From NCBI GenBank assembly GCA_003243425.1, contig QFQP01000032.1:21462-85461 (forward strand): a stretch of 64,000 nucleotides of DNA, read 5' to 3'. Positions 16,880 through 24,762 of this stretch are shown piece by piece. The notes under the pieces were generated by a model. It had not been told where the DNA came from. It saw nothing but the letters and a program-made list of their open reading frames with translations, and searched no databases. Each line of letters opens with the position of its first letter. The stretch's first letter is position 1. Source of the stretch: Archangium gephyra (GTDB taxonomy: Bacteria > Myxococcota > Myxococcia > Myxococcales > Myxococcaceae). The position numbers and the translations under genes were made by a program.

Positions 16880-17341
16880 ATGCCGAGGCGTACGCGCACG
16901 AAGTCACAGCCCGAAGCGTTGTTGCCTCTGCTGACGCCGAAGCTGCCGCAGACGATCGATCGCCGCACCAACTCCGGTGAGTCGATGGAGAAGTTGTTCG
17001 AGCGCATCAAGCAGGGCGGCGAAGAGCGTCGGAAGTTCCGCGAACGGCGTGCGACGCCCCGCGTGGTCGTGAGCCTGGCGCTCGAGACGCGCGACGGCGA
17101 CCAGACGATGCGGCTGGTGACGAACGACCTCTCGACCTTCGGGCTCTCCATCGCCGGGGGCCGCACGCCGAAGAAGGGCAGCAAGCTCCAGCTCAAACTC
17201 TTCCTCCCCGACGAGCCGACCGACCCCCTGCTGCTCGAGGGTGAAGTGCTGGGGCCGCTCGACGCCAACGGCGGCGTGCGCGTGAAGTTCATCAACCCGG
17301 AGCTCGAGGTGATGCGGCGCATTCACAAGCTGGTGAAGTAG
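16880..17341 (+). CDS. PilZ-domain protein
   Basis: 153 residues, 11 bases after the Gre-like gene. The PilZ domain (about residues 50-145) shows RRATPRVVVSL, which carries the cyclic-di-GMP-binding arginines, and NDLSTFGLSIAGG, the D/NxSxxG motif. The 50-residue N-terminal part is basic and helical. PilZ proteins report cyclic-di-GMP to motility, polysaccharide or regulatory systems. A second PilZ gene follows 44 bases later. Confidence 0.85.
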   Translation: MPRRTRTKSQPEALLPLLTPKLPQTIDRRTNSGESMEKLFERIKQGGEERRKFRERRATPRVVVSLALETRDGDQTMRLVTNDLSTFGLSIAGGRTPKKGSKLQLKLFLPDEPTDPLLLEGEVLGPLDANGGVRVKFINPELEVMRRIHKLVK

Positions 17342-17385
17342 CCACTCCTTCACCGCGCGCATCGTTCCGATAAGGTCGGCCGGCC

Positions 17386-17712
17386 ATGTCTCTCGAGCGT
17401 CGCCAGGCCTTGCGCGCCAACGTCGTCATCGCCGTCGAAGTGCGTGATGCGCGCGGTTTTTCCCTCCACTCCACGCGGGACCTCTCGAGCGGAGGCGTCT
17501 ACTTCGACCGCGCCATCCCCCACGCCGTGGGTTCACGGGTGTCGTTGTCCTTCACGCTGCCCGGCGAAGTGAAGGCCATTCGCTGTGATGGTGAGGTCGT
17601 CAACGTGCCCGACAAGAAGGGCTACGGCATGGGCATCCGCTTTCTCGACGTGGCGCCCGCCGACGCGGCGCGCATCGAAGCTTTCGCTCGCGAAGCCCTG
17701 GAGGGGCCTTGA
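17386..17712 (+). CDS. Single-domain PilZ protein
   Basis: 108 residues, essentially one PilZ domain. MSLERRQALRANVVIAVEV supplies the RxxxR element and TRDLSSGGVYFDRAI the DxSxxG element. It ends in MGIRFLDVAPADAARIEAF, typical of the family. The stop codon overlaps the TTG start of the following lipoprotein gene (TTGA), so the two are translationally coupled. Confidence 0.87.
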   Translation: MSLERRQALRANVVIAVEVRDARGFSLHSTRDLSSGGVYFDRAIPHAVGSRVSLSFTLPGEVKAIRCDGEVVNVPDKKGYGMGIRFLDVAPADAARIEAFAREALEGP

Positions 17713-18131
17713 AGCACCTGACCTGGCTGATGGCGCTGACGTTGCTCGGCTGTACCGCCCGCAGAGATCGCGGTGGCGCCGATTGGGCGCAGCGCGCGCA
17801 GTTGTACAAAGCGCCCGAGGTGCAGCGCTGCTCGAAGTTCAAGAGCGGGGGCGCGGCGGCTTCACAGTGCGCCGAAGCCAAATACCTGGGGGAGATCTAC
17901 GTGCGCCGGCTCTCGCCCGGTGACGAGGTGTGCATCGAAGGCGGCTTCGGTGAAATCGCCGGCCCCGCGTGCCTGGCGCGCGCCGCGGTCGTCGACAACT
18001 CGACCAACCGCGTGCTGCTGGAGATCCGCCAGGCGCGCCCGGAGTCGAAGTGGTTCAGCCACGAACAGAGCCAGTTCTGGTTCGAGGAAGGCGCGCTCGT
18101 CGACCTCTACATCGTCGAACACGGTTACTGA
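17709..18131 (+). CDS. Small lipoprotein, unknown function
   Basis: 140 residues from a TTG start inside a GGAGGGGCC context. The signal MKHLTWLMALTLLGCTA has a clear lipobox (LLGC). The mature part has four cysteines and several aromatic residues (WFSHEQSQFWFEEG) and no recognised domain. It is coupled to the preceding PilZ gene by a 4-base overlap. Confidence 0.7.
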   Translation: MKHLTWLMALTLLGCTARRDRGGADWAQRAQLYKAPEVQRCSKFKSGGAAASQCAEAKYLGEIYVRRLSPGDEVCIEGGFGEIAGPACLARAAVVDNSTNRVLLEIRQARPESKWFSHEQSQFWFEEGALVDLYIVEHGY

Positions 18132-18182
18132 CCCATCGGGGGAGTTGGAACCAACCAGCGCCCTCGCGACATACTGACCTGC

Positions 18183-18779
18183 ATGGGCTTTCTCGATCCC
18201 GTGAAGCAGTTGTCGCCGTCGAACCTCAAGCGCCTCGGCAACGAGCGCATCTCGGACCTCATCGAACGTGAAGCGGTGCGCGCGCGCGTGCGCGTCGAAG
18301 AGCTGCAGCAGCGCTACCCCACCGCCGGCCCGCGAGAGCTGAGCCAGCGGCTCATCGACTCCAAGAAGAACCTCGCGTCGATGATGGGCGGCATCACCGG
18401 CGTGTTCGGCGCCGTCACCGTGCCGGTCGACCTCGCCGGCATGTTGTACCTGCAGCTGTCGCTGCTGACCGAGGTGGCGACGGTGTTCAAGCTCTCACTC
18501 AAGAGCGAGCGCGAACGCCAGGAGCTCATCGACCTGCTCGGCTACGGCAACGGCATCGGGCCGCTCCAGCGCAGCGCCCCCAAGGTGCTCGGCACGCTCG
18601 CGCAGTACGTGTTCATGAAGGGCGGCTTGAAGGCGATCTCGCGCACCATGCCGCTGGTCGCCGCGCCCATCTCTGCGTACATGAACAACCAGCACATTCA
18701 GCAGATCGGTGAGAGCGCGGTGCGCCACTACGACGGCTGGGAGCGCGCGCACCAGAAGTTGCAGAACAAGAGCAGCTAA
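18183..18779 (+). CDS. EcsC-family protein
   Basis: 198 residues. The central part (MMGGITGVFGAVTVPVDLAG, then MLYLQLSLLTEVATVF) matches the EcsC family, with Gly-rich amphipathic segments that associate with membranes. Late motifs include RTMPLVAAPISAYMNN. EcsC-type proteins are poorly understood. It converges on the MYXO-CTERM gene, with which it overlaps by 4 bases. Confidence 0.75.
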   Translation: MGFLDPVKQLSPSNLKRLGNERISDLIEREAVRARVRVEELQQRYPTAGPRELSQRLIDSKKNLASMMGGITGVFGAVTVPVDLAGMLYLQLSLLTEVATVFKLSLKSERERQELIDLLGYGNGIGPLQRSAPKVLGTLAQYVFMKGGLKAISRTMPLVAAPISAYMNNQHIQQIGESAVRHYDGWERAHQKLQNKSS

Positions 18780-19603
18780 CGCGAGCGGCGCCGCCCGAAC
18801 AGCAAGGCGCCCAGGCTCATCAACGCCAGCGCGCCGGTCGACGAGCAGCCACCCGGTTCCTCTTCGGAACCGCCTCCGCCACCGGAGCCGCCCGAACCGC
18901 CGCTCCCGCCGCCCGTCGGCACGGCGCGCGCCGTCACCGTGGTGCTGCCGGTGGTGGTGGCCCCGTGAGGGTTCAAGGTGGTGGTGAACGTCAACGTGCC
19001 CGGCTGCGTGGGCGTGAAGCGCACGAACACGCCGTCTTGCGTGCCGAAGTCGCTCTGGGTCAGCGTGCGCGTCTCGTCGAGGCCGGCGCCCGAGAGCTTC
19101 ACCGTCACCGTCTCTGCGCCGCGGGGTACGGCGTTGACGATGATCGACTCGTCGTCGTTCTGACGCATGGTCTCGTCGACGAGCATCGCCGGTGGAATCA
19201 CCATCACGTTGCTCTCGAGGTCGACGTAGCCGCCTTCGCCGTTCGCGTTGCCGCACCAGCAGGTCGCGCTCTTCGTCTTCACGATGACCGCCGAGCCCGG
19301 CTTGAAGCTGCGGTCGGTCGTCACGTTCACGCCGTTGTCCGCCGTGCCGAAACCCGAGCCGAAGTACACGTCGGTGTCCTCCGCCGGCGCTGAGGCGAAG
19401 TACGCGTCGGTGCCGCCCGGCGCGCCGTAGTGCAGCTCCGGCCTCGAGGGCGGGCAGCTCAACGAGCACTGCAGCGTCAGCGACACCGTGGTCTTCGGCT
19501 GCCGGTACTCGTTGAAGCCGTCGAACGTGGCCGTCAACGTGCCCGAAATCGAAGCCGCCACCGCCGGCACTGCCCACAGCACCACCAGGGAGAGAGGTCG
19601 CAT
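18776..19603 (-). CDS. MYXO-CTERM-type secreted surface protein
   Basis: 275 residues from the ATG of MRPLSLVVLWAVPAVAAS, a signal peptide. The mature part is beta-rich, and ESIIVNAVPRGAETVTVKLS and GTLTFTTTLNPHG suggest Ig-like modules. A Gly/Ser linker leads to the tail PGGCSSTGALALMSLGALLF followed by GRRRSR: a conserved Gly-Cys, one membrane segment and an Arg cluster. This three-part tail is the MYXO-CTERM sorting signal of Myxococcota, in which the Cys is thought to be processed and lipid-linked for surface display. Binding partner unknown. Confidence 0.8.
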   Translation of the reverse strand: MRPLSLVVLWAVPAVAASISGTLTATFDGFNEYRQPKTTVSLTLQCSLSCPPSRPELHYGAPGGTDAYFASAPAEDTDVYFGSGFGTADNGVNVTTDRSFKPGSAVIVKTKSATCWCGNANGEGGYVDLESNVMVIPPAMLVDETMRQNDDESIIVNAVPRGAETVTVKLSGAGLDETRTLTQSDFGTQDGVFVRFTPTQPGTLTFTTTLNPHGATTTGSTTVTARAVPTGGGSGGSGGSGGGGGSEEEPGGCSSTGALALMSLGALLFGRRRSR

Positions 19604-19664
19604 GGCCTCGAACGTAGCGCGGGTGGGCCACCTGCTCCTTCGGGGACTTTTTCCCCCAAAGCCA

Positions 19665-19693
19665 TTGACCCGAGGGAGACGCGCTGGAAATAT
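19665..19693 (+). promoter_or_regulatory. Possible housekeeping promoter for the carbonic anhydrase operon
   Basis: TTGACC (19665-19670) and AAATAT (19688-19693) are separated by 17 bases and lie upstream of the carbonic anhydrase gene in an A/T-richer patch. The -10 element matches the consensus only moderately. Confidence 0.35.
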
Positions 19694-19836
19694 GCCCCAA
19701 CCCACGGGGCTTAATTCCCCCACGCGACCCACGAGCCATGTCCAAAGAACTGATGGAAGCGACCGCTGAAGTGTCGACGCGTACCCCGGTGCCGGCCTCG
19801 CCTCCGCGGGCGCCCAACCGCCGTCGAGGAGATTAC

Positions 19837-20454
19837 GTGCACGCACAAACCCGCCAGAGCCAGAGCGAGCTGACGCCGACCGCGGCCCTGGAGTTGCTCA
19901 AGGCCGGCAACGAGCGCTTCGTGAACAACCTGCGCGCCAACCGCAACCTGCTCAGCCAGGTGAACGAGACGAGCGACGGGCAGTTTCCGTTCGCGGTAGT
20001 GCTCTCGTGCATCGACAGCCGGGTGAGCGCCGAGCTGGTGTTCGACCAGGGCCTGGGCGACATCTTCAGCGTTCGCATCGCGGGCAACTTCGTGAACGAC
20101 GACATCCTCGGCAGCATGGAGTTCGGCTGCAAGGTGTCGGGCTCGAAGCTGATCATGGTGCTGGGCCACACGCGCTGCGGCGCCATCAAGGGCGCGTGTG
20201 ACGACGTGCAGCTCGGCTACGTGACCGGGCTGCTGGGCAAGATTCGCCCGTCGGTGCTGGCCACGCCGTGTGAAGGCGAGCGCAACAGCAAGAACGAGCC
20301 CTTCGTCGACGCGGTCGCGCGCACCAACGTGCAGGCGACCATGAAGCACATCACCGAGCGCAGCCCGATTCTCGAGAAGATGCTCGCCAACGGCGAAATC
20401 GAGATCGCCGGTGGCGTGTACGACGTGCAGACCGGCGCCGTCGAGTTCATCTGA
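19837..20454 (+). CDS. Beta-class carbonic anhydrase
   Basis: 205 residues from GTG 19837, which has GAGGAG exactly 5 bases upstream. An in-frame ATG at 19738 would add 33 Pro/Arg-rich residues without a ribosome site. Zinc-site motifs are complete: SCIDSR (Cys, Asp-Arg pair) and GHTRCGAIKG (His and Cys). The enzyme interconverts CO2 and bicarbonate. It is followed after 26 bases by a SulP-family transporter; this pairing is widespread and is read as bicarbonate transport joined to hydration. Confidence 0.92.
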   Translation: MHAQTRQSQSELTPTAALELLKAGNERFVNNLRANRNLLSQVNETSDGQFPFAVVLSCIDSRVSAELVFDQGLGDIFSVRIAGNFVNDDILGSMEFGCKVSGSKLIMVLGHTRCGAIKGACDDVQLGYVTGLLGKIRPSVLATPCEGERNSKNEPFVDAVARTNVQATMKHITERSPILEKMLANGEIEIAGGVYDVQTGAVEFI

Positions 20455-20480
20455 AGCACCTCCCTTTCAGGTCGCGCGCC

Positions 20481-22040
20481 ATGCTCAGGTTTCCCTCCGC
20501 TTCACCGCAGCCTGCTGCGGGCTCGGGCCTTTTCTCTTCGCTCAACCGCGACGTGCCGGCCGGCGTCGTGGTGTTCCTCGTGGCGCTCCCGTTGTGCCTC
20601 GGCATCGCCCAGGCCTCGGGCGCGCCGCTGCTCTCGGGCCTCATCGCGGGTGTGGTGGGCGGGCTGGTCATCACCGCGGTCAGCCGCAGCTCGTTGAGCG
20701 TCAGCGGCCCTGCTGCAGGCCTCACCGCGGTCGTCTCGGTGGGCATCACCACGCTCGGCTTCCGGGCGTTCCTGCTCGCGCTGGTCATCGCCGGCGTGCT
20801 GCAGCTGACGCTGGGCCTACTGCGCCTGGGCAGCATCGCCCACTACTTTCCGAGCGCGGTCATCAAGGGAATGCTGGCGGCCATCGGCGTGCTCATCATC
20901 TTGAAGCAGTTGCCGCACGCGGTCGGCTACGACCAGGACTGGGAAGGCGACCTCGAGGGCGGGCGTGGCCTGTTCGACGCGGTGCCGGCGCTCAACGCCA
21001 TGACGCCCGCGGCGGTGGTGGTCGCGCTGTCGTGCTTCACGCTGTACGCGGTGTGGCCGCGGCTGCAGCGGTTGCCGGGCATGAAGTTCATCCCCGCGGC
21101 GATGGGCGCGGTGGTGCTGGGCGCGGTGGTGATTCTCGCGTGGCCCGGCGCGCCGCTCGGGCCCGAGCACATGGTGGCGCTGCCGGTGTTCAAGTCGGTG
21201 GGCGACCTCGCGTCGGCGCTGGTGACACCCGACTGGTCGATGCTGCGTGACGGCAGGGTGTGGTCGACGGCCATCACCCTCTGCATCGTGGCGAGCATCG
21301 AGACGCTGCTGTGTCTGGAAGCGGTCGACCGGTTGGACCCCGAGCGCCGCATCTCGCCGCCCAACCGCGAGCTCATCGCGCAGGGCCTCGGCAACGTGGT
21401 GTCGGGCCTCATCGGCGGTCTGCCCATGACGTCGGTCATCGTGCGTTCATCGGCCAACGTGCAGGCCGGCGCGAAGACGCGGCTGGCGGCCATGGTGCAC
21501 GGCGGGTTGCTGCTGCTCTCGGTGCTGTTCCTGGCGACGTTCTTCAACCGCGTGCCGCTGGCGGCGCTGGCGGTGGTGCTGCTGGTGGTGGGCGCGAAGC
21601 TCACGCCTCCGAAGCTGTGGAAGACGATGTGGCGCGCGGGCGCCTCGCAGTTCGTGCCCTTCGTGGTGACGGTGTTCGCGGTGGTGGCCACCGACCTGCT
21701 CAAGGGCACGCTCATCGGCCTCGTGGTCGGGCTGTTCTTCGCCATTCGCCGTCAGCAGAAGAACGCCATCGTGCAGACCAGCGACGGCGGCGCGGTGACC
21801 CTTCGCTTCACCAAAGACATGACGTTCCTGCAGAAGGCGGCGCTGAAGGAGACGCTGCGCCAGCTGCCCGAGGGCACCACCGTGACCGTGGACCGCTCGG
21901 CCTGTGACTTCATCGACGACGACATCGAAGAGCTGCTGCTGGAGTTCACGCAGACGGCTTCATCGCGCCGCATCGACGTGCGCGAGACGCTGAGCGACGA
22001 CGTGCGCGCGCGCCGGGCGTTGATGGCTCCGGCGCATTGA
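20481..22040 (+). CDS. SulP-family anion (probably bicarbonate) transporter
   Basis: 519 residues with 10-12 membrane segments. It starts after a short cytoplasmic lead with DVPAGVVVFLVALPLCLGIA, the typical SulP entry motif, and includes SGPAAGLTAVV and GLPMTSVIVRSSANVQAGAK. The C-terminal 100 residues form a shortened STAS-like domain (VTVDRSACDFIDDDIEELL). SulP proteins exchange sulfate, bicarbonate or other anions. Position directly behind a carbonic anhydrase favours bicarbonate. Confidence 0.88.
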   Translation: MLRFPSASPQPAAGSGLFSSLNRDVPAGVVVFLVALPLCLGIAQASGAPLLSGLIAGVVGGLVITAVSRSSLSVSGPAAGLTAVVSVGITTLGFRAFLLALVIAGVLQLTLGLLRLGSIAHYFPSAVIKGMLAAIGVLIILKQLPHAVGYDQDWEGDLEGGRGLFDAVPALNAMTPAAVVVALSCFTLYAVWPRLQRLPGMKFIPAAMGAVVLGAVVILAWPGAPLGPEHMVALPVFKSVGDLASALVTPDWSMLRDGRVWSTAITLCIVASIETLLCLEAVDRLDPERRISPPNRELIAQGLGNVVSGLIGGLPMTSVIVRSSANVQAGAKTRLAAMVHGGLLLLSVLFLATFFNRVPLAALAVVLLVVGAKLTPPKLWKTMWRAGASQFVPFVVTVFAVVATDLLKGTLIGLVVGLFFAIRRQQKNAIVQTSDGGAVTLRFTKDMTFLQKAALKETLRQLPEGTTVTVDRSACDFIDDDIEELLLEFTQTASSRRIDVRETLSDDVRARRALMAPAH

Positions 22041-22051
22041 AGAAGCGTCGG

Positions 22052-22426
22052 CTACTTCGCGAGCTGCACGCAGATGGTTCGGCCCTGGTACAGCACCGAG
22101 CCCGAGAACGTCTGCGCGTCGCGCGAGGACTGCAGGTCGAACGCGTACGGCGAACTCGGGTCATACGCGCACGTCATCAGCAGCGAGCACCCCATCGAAT
22201 CGGTGCTGCACTGAATCGGGGCCGACTGCTGCCACGTCACGCCGCCGTCTGAATAGAACGTGAACGAGCCGAAGGCGCCGCCGTCACACTGCGTACCGGT
22301 GTAGTTGCCGAACGGCTTCGTGGTGCAGCCGGTGTTCATCATCGAGCCCCCGTCGTTGGGCCCCTCAGAACCGCCGCACGCAGCGAACAGAACCGCGGAC
22401 ACCACCGCCATCAATCGAACGTTCAT
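22052..22426 (-). CDS. Small lipoprotein, unknown function
   Basis: 124 residues from the ATG of MNVRLMAVVSAVLFAACGG, with a lipobox FAAC. The mature part has several cysteines and an Asp-Gly-Gly-rich lead (GPNDGGSMMNTGC). No domain is recognised. It is a single gene between two plus-strand genes. Confidence 0.65.
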   Translation of the reverse strand: MNVRLMAVVSAVLFAACGGSEGPNDGGSMMNTGCTTKPFGNYTGTQCDGGAFGSFTFYSDGGVTWQQSAPIQCSTDSMGCSLLMTCAYDPSSPYAFDLQSSRDAQTFSGSVLYQGRTICVQLAK

Positions 22427-22556
22427 GGGCGCACGGAGTAGCCCGTAGAAACGATACGTGGGCCGATTTTCCGGCGCGTAACGCCAGAGAAATCGAACGG
22501 GGTGGGCGGCGTGCAGAGCGCTTGCAGCTTCGGGAAAGGCGCTACGCTCCGCGGCC

Positions 22557-24110
22557 ATGCCGAAGGAAAATACGTTCGTCGGTTCGCCTGAATACGAAGA
22601 GGTGGACGACCGGCCCCAGGGCCCGCGCCCGTCGATGCCCGTCACCACTGGAATTCCGCAGCGCCGCGGTACGGGTCAGATGTCGTCGGGGTTCGGCTCG
22701 GCGCAGCCCGGCCGTTCTGCGCCGCAGGCCGGCGCCTCGGTGGCGCGTGGGACGGCGCTGCGCCCCGGCGGTGGAGGCGGCGGCGCTGGAGGCCCTTCGC
22801 GCCCGCCCCCGTCGGCCGGCCGTCAGCCTGCCGCCGCCAACGGCCGCTTCTTCCCCCCGCAGCCGCGCTCGCTGCAGGACGCCGGCCTCTCGCAGACCAT
22901 GGGCGAGGAGCTGGTGCTCAAGGCGCTGTTCTTCGCCGGTGAGTTGCGCGGCGCCGACATCAGCGCGCGCATCAAGCTGCCGCAGCTCATCGTCGACGAG
23001 ATCATCGAAGGTCTGCGCAAACAGAAGTTCGTCGACCTCAAGGGCGGCGCGGGCCTGGGCGTCGGCAAGTCGTCGATGATCTACACGCTGACCACCTTCG
23101 CCACCGAGGTGCTGCGGCAGATCCTCGATCGCAATCGCTACAACGGCCCGGCGCCGGTGCGCCTCGAAGACTGGTTCGAAGCGGTGCAGGCCCAGACGGT
23201 GCGCGGCATGCGCATCACCAAGGACCGCATGAAGGACCGCTTCGGCACCAACCTCATCGTGAAGGACTCGGTGTTCGACGGCCTCGGGCCCGCGATGAAC
23301 TCGGGCAAGGCCATCTTCTTCTACGGGCCTCCCGGCAACGGCAAGACCGCGCTCTGTCAGGCGCTGGTGCGTTGCTACGACGGCGACATCTGGGTGCCGC
23401 ACGCGCTGCTGGTCGATGACTTCATCATTCGTGTCTACGACGCCAACCTCCACGAGGCGGTGCCCGAAGACCCGAACGCGCCGGCCAACGATGCGCGCTG
23501 GGTGCGCTGCAAGCGGCCGCTGGTGGTCGTCGGCGGTGAGCTCACGCTCGAGACGCTCGACCTCATCTACTCGCCCGACGTGAAGTTCTACGAGGCGCCG
23601 TTTCAGCTCAAGGCCACCAACGGCATGCTGCTCATCGACGACTTCGGCCGTCAGCGCATCAGCCCCAAAGACCTGCTGAACCGGTGGATCGTTCCGCTCG
23701 AGTCTGAAATCGACTTCCTCACGCTGCACACCGGCAAGAAGCTGCAGATACCGTTCGACGTGTTCGTCGCGTTCTCGACCAACCTCGACCCCGCCGACCT
23801 GGTCGACGACGCGTTCCTGCGTCGCGTTCGCTACAAGCTGGCGGTGCAGCCTCCCGACGAGCAGCAGTTTCACGACATCTGGGCGACGGTCTGCAACGGC
23901 AAGCGCGTGGCCTACGACGGCGACGCCATCGAATGGCTGGTGAACACGCACTACCGGCCGACGAACCGCCCCTTCGCGGCCTGCCAGCCGCGCGACCTGC
24001 TGGGCCAGGTCATCGACATCGCGCACTACCGCGGTGAGCAGCCGCAGCTGACGCCGGAGTTGCTCGACGCGGCGGCGAAGAACTACTTCGTGAAGTTCAC
24101 CAAGAAGTAG
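22557..24110 (+). CDS. AAA-family ATPase with disordered N-terminus and winged-helix domain
   Basis: 517 residues. Residues 1-105 are Pro/Gly/Arg-rich and probably disordered. About 110-180 form a winged-helix-like domain (LVLKALFFAGELRGADIS, KLPQLIVDEIIEGLRKQKF). The ATPase core follows: FYGPPGNGKTAL (Walker A, about residue 260), LLIDDFGRQRIS (Walker B), FSTNLDPADLVDDAFLRR (sensor/arginine region). The C-terminal lid ends in NYFVKFTKK. The role may be as a DNA- or protein-remodelling switch; no partner gene identifies the substrate. Confidence 0.8.
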   Translation: MPKENTFVGSPEYEEVDDRPQGPRPSMPVTTGIPQRRGTGQMSSGFGSAQPGRSAPQAGASVARGTALRPGGGGGGAGGPSRPPPSAGRQPAAANGRFFPPQPRSLQDAGLSQTMGEELVLKALFFAGELRGADISARIKLPQLIVDEIIEGLRKQKFVDLKGGAGLGVGKSSMIYTLTTFATEVLRQILDRNRYNGPAPVRLEDWFEAVQAQTVRGMRITKDRMKDRFGTNLIVKDSVFDGLGPAMNSGKAIFFYGPPGNGKTALCQALVRCYDGDIWVPHALLVDDFIIRVYDANLHEAVPEDPNAPANDARWVRCKRPLVVVGGELTLETLDLIYSPDVKFYEAPFQLKATNGMLLIDDFGRQRISPKDLLNRWIVPLESEIDFLTLHTGKKLQIPFDVFVAFSTNLDPADLVDDAFLRRVRYKLAVQPPDEQQFHDIWATVCNGKRVAYDGDAIEWLVNTHYRPTNRPFAACQPRDLLGQVIDIAHYRGEQPQLTPELLDAAAKNYFVKFTKK

Positions 24111-24356
24111 TCACGCCGAGCGCTTCGTCTTCGGTTCGGCGATGTCGTGCACACAGCGCCAACGAAGCATGGCGCTCAGCTCGTTCACCGAGCCGGCGAG
24201 CGTCGTCAGGGCGCTCGCCGTTCGCATCTCCGACTCCACGACGCGACGGGTGAGCTGATCAATGCGCTCGTTGGTCTGTTCGAGCCGCTCGTTCGTGCGC
24301 TGCCCCTCATCCCGAAGCTCGCGCAACACCGCCAGCGTCGGGTCCGTCGTTTCCAT
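24111..24356 (-). CDS. Small coiled-coil protein, unknown function
   Basis: 81 residues, almost wholly helical, with heptad-like repeats (ERLEQTNERIDQLTRRVVES). Its stop codon begins one base after the end of the convergent AAA ATPase gene. Small proteins with the T/N-E/Q-R-L/I-D-Q repeat are common in myxobacteria; none has a clear function here. Confidence 0.5.
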   Translation of the reverse strand: METTDPTLAVLRELRDEGQRTNERLEQTNERIDQLTRRVVESEMRTASALTTLAGSVNELSAMLRWRCVHDIAEPKTKRSA

Positions 24357-24388
24357 GAGCGTCGTGGTAGCGAGGGGGGCCCGCCTGA

Positions 24389-24715
24389 TCAGCGACGCGC
24401 GCGTCGGAACGCAGCCAACGCGAGCAGCAACAGCGGCAACGCCGGCGCGGTACCGCAGAAACTGAACTCCGCGTCACGGTACGGCCGGTACGTGCACGCG
24501 GCGTTCAGACACTGAAACCCGCGGTCGCAATCTCCATCATCGAGGCACGGGTTGGTGGTCGCGTCTTCCTCTTCTTCCGAGGCGCGCTCGGCGCCGGTGC
24601 CACCGACGGACGCGTCGGGCAGACCGGCGTCAGGCAAATCGGCATCGGCCCACGCCGGAGCGGCGAGCAGCGCGAAGACGAGTAACCAGCGAGACACGGA
24701 AGTGTCAGGTAGCAC
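24389..24715 (-). CDS. Short secreted protein with MYXO-CTERM-like tail
   Basis: 108 residues. The N-terminal signal is WLLVFALLAAPAWADA, followed by an acidic linker (ASEEEEDA), a small Cys-rich knot (PCLDDGDCDRGFQCLNAAC) and a C-terminal Cys-Gly, hydrophobic stretch and RRARR end. This tail resembles the MYXO-CTERM surface-sorting signal seen in the gene at 18776-19603. Probably a small surface protein. Confidence 0.6.
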   Translation of the reverse strand: MLPDTSVSRWLLVFALLAAPAWADADLPDAGLPDASVGGTGAERASEEEEDATTNPCLDDGDCDRGFQCLNAACTYRPYRDAEFSFCGTAPALPLLLLALAAFRRARR

Positions 24716-24762
24716 GCACCGGCAGGATTCCGCACGTTCTGGTGTAGAAGCGCCGCTGCCCT

